NCBI GenBank assembly: GCA_963704405.1
Contig: OY969903.1
Coordinates: 930,001-994,000 of the forward strand
Direction: 5' to 3'
Source of the DNA: MFD01213-c1 sp963704405
GTDB taxonomy: Bacteria; Planctomycetota; Phycisphaerae; Tepidisphaerales; Tepidisphaeraceae
Length of the DNA stretch: 64,000 bases
The translations under genes and the position numbers were made by a program. Positions 37,131 to 46,400 of the stretch are shown piece by piece. How positions within the stretch are numbered: the stretch's first letter is position 1; each line of letters begins with the position of its first letter. The notes beneath the pieces are model-generated. The model had not been told where the DNA came from and did not search any database. It saw only the letters and a program-made list of their open reading frames with translations.

Positions 37131-37707
37131 AGCACGGCGGTGGACAAAATTCACTTCGGCGGTGGAGCGAAATCGATGTGACCGGCCTTGCGGCGGTCGC
37201 GGCCCTCTCGGCCCTCTTTTATTTCGCAGTCCTGAAGCCAATCACCGACCATCGCGACAGCATTATCGCGCAGCGCCGCGAGCTGCGCTCCAGGAAGACA
37301 AGGCTGCCGCCGCCGCACATGCCCTGCAAACCGTCTCCGAACATCTGGAAGAAACGCGAAAGCTGATCGCCGATAACCCGCAAAAACTTGAGCCCGTGCG
37401 CGCGCTGAACAACCGCCTCGCCCGAGTCGCCGCCCTCGCCACCGGCCGCGGGCTCGACATCGCGGATATCCGCCCTGGCGCGGCCAGCTTCGGATCGCAC
37501 TGCACAACTGTCCCCATCTCCCTTACCGGATCGGGCAGCTTCGATAATTGCGTCCGATATCTGCATCAGCTTCGCGAGCAATTTCGCGACACCGCCGTCA
37601 TAAGCGTGAAATTGAACGGAAACCCCGAAGACGCCCTGGCCCCCGCCAGCTTCCAGTTGGAATTGCGATGGTATGCCGACCCCGAACTTACTCCGGCGGC
37701 GAAATAG
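37127..37707 (+). CDS. PilO/GspM-like assembly protein (one frameshift)
   Basis: The N-terminal frame (37127-37366) starts by an ATGA overlap with pilN and gives a membrane helix (VTGLAAVAALSALFYFAVL). The remainder reads in the next frame up to 37707: ALQTVSEHLEETRKLI, LDIADIRPG, then SGSFDNCVRYLHQLREQF, a PilO-like periplasmic domain. One G added near 37282 (GAGCTGCG read as GAGGCTGCG) gives REAALQEDKAAA and a protein of about 193 residues. PilO pairs with PilN in the periplasm. Confidence 0.75.
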
Positions 37708-37724
37708 GCTGAGGCCGGTGACCT

Positions 37725-38237
37725 ATGAAAACGACAAAGAGCCAGAAAGTTTCGTTCGCCGTGCTCGGCCTCGCGGTGTCGGCGTTTGTCATCGACCGCA
37801 TTTGCTTTACGCCCGGCAGCGCTGTCGCGGCTTCACCTGTCGCGGAACTCGTTTCTAATGGCGCCAGCAAGGTTGAGGCGGCGGTGGCAGGGCAGGCGAG
37901 CGCTGCCGCGGACGGTTTGATCGCGAGCAAACTCAATTCCCTGCAAGGCATCGATCTGGATCAGGTGCGTAATGCGTTCCAGCCCTCCAAGGCCTGGGTT
38001 TCCGCCCAGCATCCAGCAATCGCCCATCAGGAACATGCGGTTCAAATTGATTTTTCAGCGACGCACAAGCTCACCGCCATCATGGCTTCCAAAACCGGCG
38101 GTGTCGCGATGGTCGATGGCGTCCCCGTTCGCGTCGGTCAAAAGGTGGACGGCTTTAAGCTCGTTTCGGTGAACAGCCGCAGCGCCGTCTTCTCATCCGG
38201 CGGGGCGCAAGTGACGCTGCAACTGATGGGGCAGTAA
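37725..38237 (+). CDS. GspC/PilP-like periplasmic connector
   Basis: A 170-residue protein with an N-terminal hydrophobic segment (VSFAVLGLAVSAFVID), an Ala-rich linker, and a C-terminal domain LTAIMASKTGGVAMVDGVPVRVGQKVDGFKLV ending in VTLQLMGQ. That pattern (a short beta domain with inner G-V-P-V-R-V-G) is the homology region of GspC/PilP proteins that contact the secretin. No secretin gene is present in this operon, so its partner must be encoded elsewhere or be the Tad secretin. Confidence 0.65.
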   Translation: MKTTKSQKVSFAVLGLAVSAFVIDRICFTPGSAVAASPVAELVSNGASKVEAAVAGQASAAADGLIASKLNSLQGIDLDQVRNAFQPSKAWVSAQHPAIAHQEHAVQIDFSATHKLTAIMASKTGGVAMVDGVPVRVGQKVDGFKLVSVNSRSAVFSSGGAQVTLQLMGQ

Positions 38238-38403
38238 TTTACGTGGTTACCGGTCGTTTTGCTTAAGGTTTTGCAGAACCCCATAAATGTGATGCAGTTG
38301 ATTTAAAGCAAGCGGCCCACAAAGACGATGAAAGTGTCAGACTGCAATTAAACGGATGGTGCGGTCAAGAGTCAGGGGATAGTTTTTTGTTGAGGCCAGT
38401 AGC

Positions 38404-38898
38404 ATGAAGAAGCAGACACGCAAAACGGCAAAGGGATTCAGCCTGATCGAACTCGTGATCGTGGTCGTAATCATCGCCATTATCGGCGCGATTGCGATCC
38501 CGAAGATGAGCCGCGGCGCTTCAGGCGCGGCGGACTCTGCCTTGACGCAGGATCTCGCTGTCCTGCACAGCGCACTGGATCTATACAATACAGAACACCC
38601 GACTGCACAACTCAGCAGTTCCACCACGATCGCCGGCGTGACCAATGCGCTGACTCTGTATTCCGACGCATCGGGAAATACTAATTCCAGCAAGACTACT
38701 GTCTTCATCTACGGTCCATACCTGAAGCAAATACCGTCGATGCCGGTTGGGACAAACAAGAACAGCTCAACCATTACGATCACCGGGCCCGCCGGCACCA
38801 CTGCCGGAGCTGGTTGGTACTTCACCGGCACCGACTTCATCGCCAATAACCCGACAGCTGATGTCGATGTCTCCGGCAAGGCATACAACCTGTACTAG
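38404..38898 (+). CDS. Major pseudopilin/type IV pilin (GspG-like)
   Basis: A 164-residue prepilin. The leader KGFSLIELVIVVVIIAIIGAIAIP has the class III cleavage site (G then F) and Glu5. LTQDLAVLHSALDLYNTEHP follows, as in GspG. The C-terminal globular region is Ser/Thr-rich and ends in SGKAYNLY. A GAGG site is 8 nt before the ATG. A strong terminator follows immediately, consistent with its being the abundant major subunit. Confidence 0.88.
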   Translation: MKKQTRKTAKGFSLIELVIVVVIIAIIGAIAIPKMSRGASGAADSALTQDLAVLHSALDLYNTEHPTAQLSSSTTIAGVTNALTLYSDASGNTNSSKTTVFIYGPYLKQIPSMPVGTNKNSSTITITGPAGTTAGAGWYFTGTDFIANNPTADVDVSGKAYNLY

Positions 38899-38927
38899 TC
38901 CCCGCGATCCGTGCCCTCGAATCACCG

Positions 38928-38973
38928 GCAACCGCCCGGATCCCACGTTGGATCGCCGGGCGGTTGCTGTTTT
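38928..38973 (+). terminator. Terminator after the major pseudopilin gene
   Basis: GCAACCGCCCGG (38928-38939) pairs perfectly with CCGGGCGGTTGC (38956-38967), followed by TGTTTT. It separates the major pilin from the minor pilin genes, as the hairpin at 6356-6405 does in the Tad locus. Confidence 0.85.
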
Positions 38974-38984
38974 GGTTTCATCCT

Positions 38985-39488
38985 TTGAACACCGCGCCAA
39001 AACATCTTCGCCGCGCCCGCGGGCTCGCCTTGGCTCGCCGGGGGTTCACGATGATCGACCTCGTGCTGGTGGTCGCGATCATCTCCGTGCTCGGCGCGAT
39101 CGCCGTTCCCCGATATGCGCTGGCGCTGTCCCGATACCGCGCTGCCGCTGCCGGGCAGCGCATCGTGGCTGATCTGATGCTAGCCCAGATGGTCGCCAAA
39201 ACCAGCAGCGCCGGCCAGGCCGTATCGTTCAATGTGGCCAGCAACAATTACCAGCTCACAGGCTATGCCGGCCCACTTGGTGGACCGGTGCAGTCGAACT
39301 ACACCATCAGCCTCGCGGCCGACCCCTATAAAGCCACCCTTGTCTCCGCCAACTTCAACACCACCGCTCAGGTCACCTTTGACCGCTTCGGTCAGCCCGA
39401 CAACGGCGGCACCGTGGTCGTTCAATGCGGCTCGTTGCAAAAGACGATCACGGTCGATGCAAACACGGGAAAGGTCACCGTGCAATGA
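38985..39488 (+). CDS. Minor pseudopilin (GspH-like)
   Basis: A prepilin-type protein of about 167 residues. RRGFTMIDLVLVVAIISVLGAIAVP is the leader and helix. Asp replaces the near-universal Glu at position 5 of the mature protein. The rest (LMLAQMVAKTSSAGQAVSFNV, then TTAQVTFDRFGQPDNGG) is the beta-rich GspH/FimT pattern. No ATG precedes the helix at a sensible distance. TTG at 38985 is a possible start, and another TTG at 38964 lies inside the terminator. The stop overlaps the next ATG. Confidence 0.72.
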   Translation: MNTAPKHLRRARGLALARRGFTMIDLVLVVAIISVLGAIAVPRYALALSRYRAAAAGQRIVADLMLAQMVAKTSSAGQAVSFNVASNNYQLTGYAGPLGGPVQSNYTISLAADPYKATLVSANFNTTAQVTFDRFGQPDNGGTVVVQCGSLQKTITVDANTGKVTVQ

Positions 39489-40459
39489 AAACCAATTCGC
39501 GAAGTCTGAACCGATTGTGCCGTGCCTTCACGCTCGTCGAGCTTGTCGCCGCCATGGCGATCGTGTCGGTTCTCATGCTGGCGATCGGGTCGGCCCTTTC
39601 CTTTTCAATCAAAGCGACCAGCGGGCAGGGAATGATCGATCAGACAAACCTGATGAACTCGGCGGATGCCGCCGACCAGATCGCGGACGACCTGCATGTC
39701 GCAATGAATTTTTCCGAGCACACGGCCAACTCAGTCGCATTCACCATTCCCGATCGCAATAACAACGGCCTTCCCGAACAGGTCCGCTATGCCTGGGACG
39801 GAACCCCCGGCCACTCTCTCACGCGCCAATTCATGCCGGCGGCCACTCCGGTTCTGACAGCCGCCAACGCAACCTATACGCCGGTCGCCTTGCTGCCAGG
39901 CGTGAACAGTTTCAATCTGAGCTATCTTTTCCGTCAGGTCGGACCTGCGCCAATCACCGACGGGCTGATTGCGTCCCACGACGCGGCGACAGGCACGGAT
40001 GTGAACATCGATGCGAACAACTGGGTCTGTGAATACTTTGTGCCGGTGCTGCCGATAGGCGCGACGACATATAGCATTACCCGCGTGACTTTCGGAATCC
40101 GGTCTAATGCAGCGACCGATGGAATTCTGAAAGTCCGCCTCACCACCGCCGATGCCTCGCACCATCCCCTTGCGACGCTGGAAGAACAGCCGCTCTATGA
40201 ATCAGCGCTGAGCAGCGTTATCGAATTTACCGAGGTGGATTTTAAGAACGTCAGCAACCAGCCGGCAGGCACCGGTCTTTGCCTGATGGTAGGTGGAACC
40301 TCGGGCACCGGCACGTTTGCCACAATCAAGCGGGAATCTTCCGCGACCACTCTGCTGAGCGGCGCTTATTGGTCCAGTTCAACCAATGGCGGATCAACCT
40401 GGTCCACCGGCGTTAATACCAACTGCATGCGCTTCTACGTTTACGGCACGAGCCAATGA
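39485..40459 (+). CDS. Minor prepilin-type protein (GspJ-like)
   Basis: A 324-residue protein beginning with a class III prepilin leader (CRAFTLVELVAAMAIVSVLMLAIGSAL, with Ala rather than Gly before Phe, and Glu5 present). It is longer than usual GspJ. Residues 40-120 look like GspJ (ADAADQIADDLHVAMNF), and the last 180 residues form a beta-rich extension (YSITRVTFGIRSN, TGLCLMVGGTSGTGTF). The start overlaps the previous stop (ATGA), as does its own stop with the next start. Confidence 0.75.
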   Translation: MKTNSRSLNRLCRAFTLVELVAAMAIVSVLMLAIGSALSFSIKATSGQGMIDQTNLMNSADAADQIADDLHVAMNFSEHTANSVAFTIPDRNNNGLPEQVRYAWDGTPGHSLTRQFMPAATPVLTAANATYTPVALLPGVNSFNLSYLFRQVGPAPITDGLIASHDAATGTDVNIDANNWVCEYFVPVLPIGATTYSITRVTFGIRSNAATDGILKVRLTTADASHHPLATLEEQPLYESALSSVIEFTEVDFKNVSNQPAGTGLCLMVGGTSGTGTFATIKRESSATTLLSGAYWSSSTNGGSTWSTGVNTNCMRFYVYGTSQ

Positions 40460-41064
40460 TGAATCAAAAGCGCAAAGGATTCACCATCATCGAGGCGACG
40501 TTGTCCGTCGCGATCGTCGGCATTCTGCTGGCGACCTCGCTGACCACATTCGCCGGGATCGCCAAGTCTCGCCGTGTCGTCGCCGAGCGCCGCATCGCCT
40601 ATGCGCTGGGGCGGCAGTTGATGACCGAAATCCAGCAGCAATATTTTCAGGATCCCACCGGCGCGACCACGCTCGGTCCCGACGGCGCCGAAACCCGTCC
40701 GACCTACAACGACGTCGATGATTACAACGGCTTCACCGAAACACCACCGACGAATAAAAGCGGCGCAGCGCTCAGCGATTACACAGGATGGACGCGAAGC
40801 GTTGTCGTGAATTATGTCGATCCGACGGCGCCGACGACAACCGTCGCGAGTTCCACTTTGAAGCAGATCATCGTGACCGTGACTGCGCCCGGCGGGAAAA
40901 AATACACCCTGACCGCTTTGCGTTCGCAGTATGGCCCATATGAGCCCACGCCGCTCAGCCAGACGAACTATCTCACCTGGGTTGGCATGGACCTGCAAAC
41001 CAGCGCTCAGACAAAGAATGTCAGAACCGGTGCGCGTCCCCTGAATATCACAGCATCGCAATGA
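40456..41064 (+). CDS. Minor prepilin-type protein (GspI-like)
   Basis: A 202-residue prepilin-like protein. KGFTIIEATLSVAIVGILLATSLT has the cleavage site and Glu5, and VAERRIAYALGRQLMTEIQQQYF follows in the GspI manner. YTGWTRSVVVNYVDP and QIIVTVTAPGGKKYTLTALRS form the globular part. It is translationally coupled to the preceding gene through ATGATG. Confidence 0.75.
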   Translation: MMNQKRKGFTIIEATLSVAIVGILLATSLTTFAGIAKSRRVVAERRIAYALGRQLMTEIQQQYFQDPTGATTLGPDGAETRPTYNDVDDYNGFTETPPTNKSGAALSDYTGWTRSVVVNYVDPTAPTTTVASSTLKQIIVTVTAPGGKKYTLTALRSQYGPYEPTPLSQTNYLTWVGMDLQTSAQTKNVRTGARPLNITASQ

Positions 41065-41079
41065 CCAAATAGAAAATCC

Positions 41080-42378
41080 ATGAAGGGACCATTCAACAAA
41101 ATCTCGCGCCTGCCTCCATATCGCGCCCGGCGCGGCGGCGCATATATTCTGGTCCTCGGTGTCGCACTGCTGGTCACAGTCATCGGCATGGGCGCACTGT
41201 TGACGTCCCGCCTCGGCGCTCGCCAGGCCGCCACCGCCAGTGATTGGGAAGAGGCCGGCCTGCTTGCGCAGGCCGCGGTGGAAGACGCTATTTCCAACCT
41301 CAACGGACGCATCACGGCCAGCCCCTCCACCTGGCGAAACAGCCTGACCAGCTACGTCGCCGCCAGCGGCAGCTATGCATTTACCCAATCAATCGGGCGC
41401 GGCACGATGGCATGGGCCGTGAAGGACGAACTGGACGGTAACTTTTCAAATAATTATCAGGATCCGTTTCGTTTGTATGGCATCGGCAAAGTCGGACAGG
41501 CAACCCGGGTTTACAGCGTGCAGGTGGTTCCCGGTGGGACGGCGCTTGATGTTTTGAGGTGCGGCGCCCACGCGGCCGGCAATGTTACAAATAATGGTGT
41601 TGTTTGCTTGGGTGCCGGCCCGCTTTCCAGCAATGCCGCCATCAATGCCTTGGCCACGGTTTGGGGAAGCATTGAATGCGCGACGCATAGCGGAGCGCCA
41701 TCGAACATAAAAGGCAGCACGAACGTCGGTATGCCGGCCAAGACCATGCCGTCGGCGGGGATCTATAACGTCTATCTCGCCAAGGCGACCGCCATGTCCT
41801 GGACATCGTTCAACGCCGGCAGCAGCGCGGGAGCTTGCATTACCCCCACGAACAATCCCTTCGGCTCAACCAATCCTGAGGGCATTTACTCACTGGCAAT
41901 CCCAACCGGCCAAAGCGCAACGATGTGCAACATGCGCATCAAGGGAACTATGGTCATTTCCATGACGGGCGGCACACTGAATATCAGCGGACCGATCCAA
42001 TGGGATCCCACCCGCGCCGATTACCCCATCCTGATCATCAATGCATCAAACGCCACGATCAACATTACGGGTTCAACGATCTGGTTGAGCGAATCGACGT
42101 TCGCGATCGATTTCAACGGCAACGGCACCACAACTGATGACCTTCCGCCGCAGCTTCACGGCTTGATCCACGTCATCGGTTCGACCAATACCGTAAACCC
42201 CTCCGGCAACGCATATATCCACGGCCTGCTGCTGACCGACGGCACAATTACAACCGCCGCCAGCCAGACCACCTTCGTTTCCGACCCCAATCTAGTCACC
42301 TGCCCCCCAATGGGTTATGGCCAAGGCGACCAACTCTTGATCGTTCCCGGCTCCTGGGTCTGGGATGCCGTACCTTGA
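41080..42378 (+). CDS. PilX/GspK-like pilus protein
   Basis: A 432-residue protein with an N-terminal hydrophobic helix (RRGGAYILVLGVALLVTVIGMGALL) followed by AATASDWEEAGLLAQAAVEDAISNLN, the pattern of PilX and GspK proteins near a minor-pilin cluster. The remainder is a beta-rich Ser/Thr/Asn region with right-handed helix-like text (GGTLNISGPIQWDPT, NASNATINITGSTIWL). It is the last gene of the operon, and the extracellular part is larger than in standard GspK. Confidence 0.68.
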   Translation: MKGPFNKISRLPPYRARRGGAYILVLGVALLVTVIGMGALLTSRLGARQAATASDWEEAGLLAQAAVEDAISNLNGRITASPSTWRNSLTSYVAASGSYAFTQSIGRGTMAWAVKDELDGNFSNNYQDPFRLYGIGKVGQATRVYSVQVVPGGTALDVLRCGAHAAGNVTNNGVVCLGAGPLSSNAAINALATVWGSIECATHSGAPSNIKGSTNVGMPAKTMPSAGIYNVYLAKATAMSWTSFNAGSSAGACITPTNNPFGSTNPEGIYSLAIPTGQSATMCNMRIKGTMVISMTGGTLNISGPIQWDPTRADYPILIINASNATINITGSTIWLSESTFAIDFNGNGTTTDDLPPQLHGLIHVIGSTNTVNPSGNAYIHGLLLTDGTITTAASQTTFVSDPNLVTCPPMGYGQGDQLLIVPGSWVWDAVP

Positions 42379-42748
42379 ACGAGCGTTCAATAGCGTTGTA
42401 TTCGGCACATCCTATAAAAATTTAGGGTGCTTCTATTTAAATTGAAGTGCCGAACGTCGTAAAAAATGTTGCATTTTGTTTCATTTTTGCCGCTCATTTT
42501 TAGGTGTGCAGGTCATTTTCCGCGCGTGATTGCAGCAATCCGATATCTGGACGGGGCAGGGGGCTTGTGTTACAGTCATCATTGGTAACTTCGACGATCG
42601 AGTCCTCCGGTGTAGGGTAATTGTCAAGCGCCCGTCCCGCCTGTGTCTCTCTCGCCCTCGTACCGTTTGGGCCGAACTGTTGGCCCCTTTCACATTTAAC
42701 CCGGAAAGTAAAAACACGGGTTCTTTGGCCCATCGCTAGGAGATACTC
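42379..42748 (+). promoter_or_regulatory. Long leader upstream of the RNA-binding protein gene
   Basis: A 370-bp gap. A palindrome, TTGAACGAGCGTTCAA (42375-42390), overlaps the preceding stop codon. TTCGGCAC (42401-42408) and GTGCCGAA (42447-42454) flank an AT-rich 38-bp stretch, perhaps the end of the pilus transcript. The last 200 bp should hold the promoter and leader of the RRM gene. A CTAGGAG Shine-Dalgarno lies 7 nt before its ATG. Confidence 0.45.
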
Positions 42749-43171
42749 ATGGGCAGCAAGCTGTATGTCGGAAATCTGAGCTACAACACCACCAGCTCAG
42801 ACTTGGAACAACTTTTCTCGCAGCACGGCAGCGTGCAGAGCGCGGAAGTCATCAGCGATCGGGAAACCGGTCGCAGCAAGGGATTCGGATTCGTTCAAAT
42901 GGGCACTGACGAAGAAGCCCAGGCGGCAATCGGCGCCCTGAACGGTCAGGAACATGATGGCCGTCCCCTCACTGTCAACGAAGCCAAGCCCCGCGAAGAT
43001 CGTCCCCGTGGCGGTGGTGGTGGTGGTGGCCGCGGTGGTTACGGCGGTGGTGGCGGTGGTGGTGGCCGCGGTGGTTACGGCGGTGGTGGCAGCAGCGGCG
43101 GTGGTGGTGGTGGCCGCGGTGGTTACGGTGGTGGTGGCGGTGGCGGCGGTGGCCGCGGCGGCCGGTACTGA
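42749..43171 (+). CDS. Glycine-rich RRM RNA-binding protein
   Basis: A 140-residue protein with one RNA recognition motif (residues 1-80) and a glycine-rich tail. RNP2 is KLYVGNLSYN and RNP1 is KGFGFVQM; the linker NEAKPREDRPRG leads to the tail. The tail is built of GGRGGYGG units separated by poly-Gly, encoded by GGTGGT repeats. Bacterial members of this group (cyanobacterial Rbp, planctomycete and bacteroidete proteins) often respond to cold. It is monocistronic, with its own terminator. Confidence 0.92.
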   Translation: MGSKLYVGNLSYNTTSSDLEQLFSQHGSVQSAEVISDRETGRSKGFGFVQMGTDEEAQAAIGALNGQEHDGRPLTVNEAKPREDRPRGGGGGGGRGGYGGGGGGGGRGGYGGGGSSGGGGGGRGGYGGGGGGGGGRGGRY

Positions 43172-43207
43172 TCCGGTAACCGTCATCTCATCATGACAAA
43201 TTCAAAG

Positions 43208-43244
43208 ACGGGAGGTCACTTCGGTGACCTCCCGTTTCGCTTTT
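43208..43244 (+). terminator. Terminator after the RRM gene
   Basis: ACGGGAGGTCAC (43208-43219) and GTGACCTCCCGT (43224-43235) form a perfect 12-bp stem with a stable TTCG tetraloop, followed by TTCGCTTTT. It lies 36 nt after the stop codon. Confidence 0.93.
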
Positions 43245-43431
43245 CATAGGGCAAACACATGCGGACCAAATCCCTCCAGCCCCTTCACCCCGCACTCCAG
43301 GAGAGCCGGAATCGCCCTGCCTATTTGGGGCTGGGCGGTGAAGAGCGGGCCGCGCCCTGGGAATGCGGATGGGACATTAAAATGTGTGTCACATCAAGGA
43401 GATGTCCGGCGATTCATGGATGGGAACATGC

Positions 43432-46400
43432 ATGACTGACGCAGAACTGCTCCATCAATACGCGACACGCCAAAATGAAACCGCCTTTGGCGAGCTCGTT
43501 TCTCGCCATCTCGACATGGTTTATGCGGCCTGCCGGCGGCAAGTGCATGATGCGCATCTGGCAGAGGACGTGACACAGGCCGTTTTCATTATCCTGGCCC
43601 GTAAAGCCGCCTTGCTTGGGGCACATGTTGAATTAACGGGCTGGCTGTTAAAGACGTCGCGGTATGCGTCGCTGAGCGCGCTTCGCGACGCCGAGCGACG
43701 AAAACGTCACGAACAGAAGGCCGCTATGATGGCTCCGACGATCATGATGCCGGATGAACGGGCGTCGGCTTGCGATCGCGTTGCACCAGAACTCGATGCG
43801 GCGCTGGCGAAGCTCAGCGGCCCCGATCGAAGCGCAATTGCGCTGCGATTTATAAAGGGGCAGCCGCATTGCGAGATCGCGGTGGCGCTGTCGATTTCTG
43901 AAGAGGCAGCGCGCCAGCGCGTGGGCCGTGCGCTATCGCGGCTGAGGCGGTTGCTGATCCGCCGGGGGGTTGAGATGCCGGGCGAAATGTTGATGGCGGC
44001 ACTGCCTCTTGCCAGCGCGTCCCAATCGCCGCTGGGATTGGCGCATGCGGCAGCGAGCGTGGGAAGCGCGCCAGCGGTTATCTCAGCAGGCGCGGTTACC
44101 TCCACGTCGGCGGCGATCGCCGACGGTGCTATGCGCCTCATGCAATTGGCCCGTGCTAAGATGATAGCCGGCGCGGCGGCCGTGCTTTTTGGGATGGCGC
44201 TGGTTACGGCAATCGCGGCATGGCGATCTGGACAAGGCGAGACCGGAAGCAATGTAGCGGGGCCTGCGCCGGTTCATCCAGCCGTCCCTGTTGCGGTGTC
44301 GGCAACGGCGCCCGTGGTTGCTGCCCCCCTCGCACCGGCGACGGCGCTCACGTCGCAATTGGTGGATACGCTGGGGCGGCCGGTCAGCAATGCATATGTT
44401 ACGGTCGATCGGGCGAATACCTGGAAGGGCGTGAAGAGCAATGCTCGCGGCATGTTCGCGCTGCGCAACCTCAAGGCGGGACAGCGGAATTTTCAGGCTT
44501 ATTCGCAGCGATCGCGCCGATTTGCATTGTTTTCGCTCTCCCCTGAAGGGGATCTTCCGCCGACGGTCACGCTGGATCTCAGTGAGGCGCAGGCCGATGG
44601 GTGTGTGGTGGACGCAGCGGGCAATCCGGTGGCTGGTATTACGGTCACTGCACTGGTCACAACGGCGGACGGGGCGCAGTTTCATTTCACAAGCTCACAG
44701 ACAGACCGTGCCGGCTATTACACATTGCTACTGCCGAGTGGGCCGGGGTTGACGCTTACAGTGAGCCCGTCGGCAAATGCAAATGACAAGGATGCGACAC
44801 CGGCGATGCCCATGGCGTGGCAGTACCAGATTGAATTGCCCGACGTCGTCACGACCGCACGGAACGGCACGCCTAATGTTCCCGCCTCCAGTGCGGTCAA
44901 ACGCCTCCACTATAGCGGACGCGTGGTTGACGAGCAGGGAAACGGAATTGGCGGCGTTGAGATCGAGATGTCCTACGACAGGAACCACATGATCTATACG
45001 GCCGGTGATGTGCTTACCGATGCCGATGGGCGTTTCAGCCGATTAATGCCGATGGCCGATCTGATTAACCTGCGTTTCCGGCTAACGCATCCGGATTTCC
45101 TCGGTTACCAGTTTGCCGAGTCCATTATCACACCGCCGGCCGATGACTTGCTATCGGGCAAGGCGGTATTAGTCATGAAGCGGGGTCTGACGCTGAGCGG
45201 AGTAGTGCGCGATGCGGCGGGACAGCCGATTGAAAACGCATTGGTGCTGACAGCAAGCAGCTACTCCACGACGGGGGGTGACCAGGAGCCGATTGAAGAT
45301 TTTACCAGTCCACGAACCGACAAGGGGGGGCGGTTCGTGGCGACAGGCCTGCCGGCGGGGCCGCGGGAAATTCTCGTCTCGGCCGAGGGTTTCGCTCCGA
45401 AGATTGTGTCGGCCAATGTCAGCCCAGACGCCAAACCGATTGAGACAACGCTGGATACGGGGACGACTTATTCCGCTCGCATTGTGGATGAGCAGGGGCA
45501 ACCCATAGCCAAGGCGCATGTGTCGTGCGAAGGGTGGGAATGCGGCGAGAGGCGGCCGCTGGTGCGATTGGCGACAGCGGATGTGGACGGGCGGTTCATG
45601 CTGATGAACCTCCCGGGCACCGGGACACTTCGCTTTTACGCCGGTGGTGGTCAGCGGGGGGAGCGGGCAGGCGTCATGTTCGACTGGTCTGAGTTGGGAA
45701 AGAAGCTCGATACGATCACGCTGTATCCTTATCCGGTGATCGAGGGAAAGGTGGTTGATGCGGAGACGGGAGCGGCGGTGCGGAAGTTTAAAGTGGCAAC
45801 CGGCCTGCTCAACGAACGCGGTTTTGAGGCGCTGGACTTTTCGTATTCCAAAACCGTTAATCCCGGCGATGGGACATTCAGCAAGCGCATCGACGGGTTT
45901 ACAACAACGCCCGAGGATTCAGGAAAATATGCGTTGCGGATCATCGCCGATGGCTATGCGCCCACGCTAACGCCGCCAGTGCGCCTGGGGGAGAAGCACG
46001 GGCCGTTCGTTGTGCAGATGCAACGGGCGCAGCCTGTGGCGGGTGTTGTCAGGGATGCCGGTGGCAAGACCATCGAAGGCGCCGACGTGATGCTCGCCGA
46101 TCCCAGGAACGATGTGCGTATTCTGGATGGGCGATTGAACGACCAGCCCTCCAATGTGCCGGATGTGCGGATGAAAACGAAGCGGGACGGCCGCTTCTCG
46201 CTCAGCGGTGGAAATGGCGCGGCACGGCTGATCGTGCTGCACGAGCAGGGTTATGCGCTGATTGATCCGGCCAGGATGAAACCGGGCGATGTGGTTGTCC
46301 TTATACCATGGAGTCGCATTGAAGGCGTCGCACTTGCCGGAGGCAAATCCGCGCATGGTTCCCAGGTGGAGGCGCTCGTCTCTACGCAGGGGCAACTGTC

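Noticed and set aside
42954..43196. Val/Ala-rich frame within the RRM gene
   Set aside because: It is generated by the GGTGGT repeat in a second frame and cannot be separated from the glycine-rich tail.
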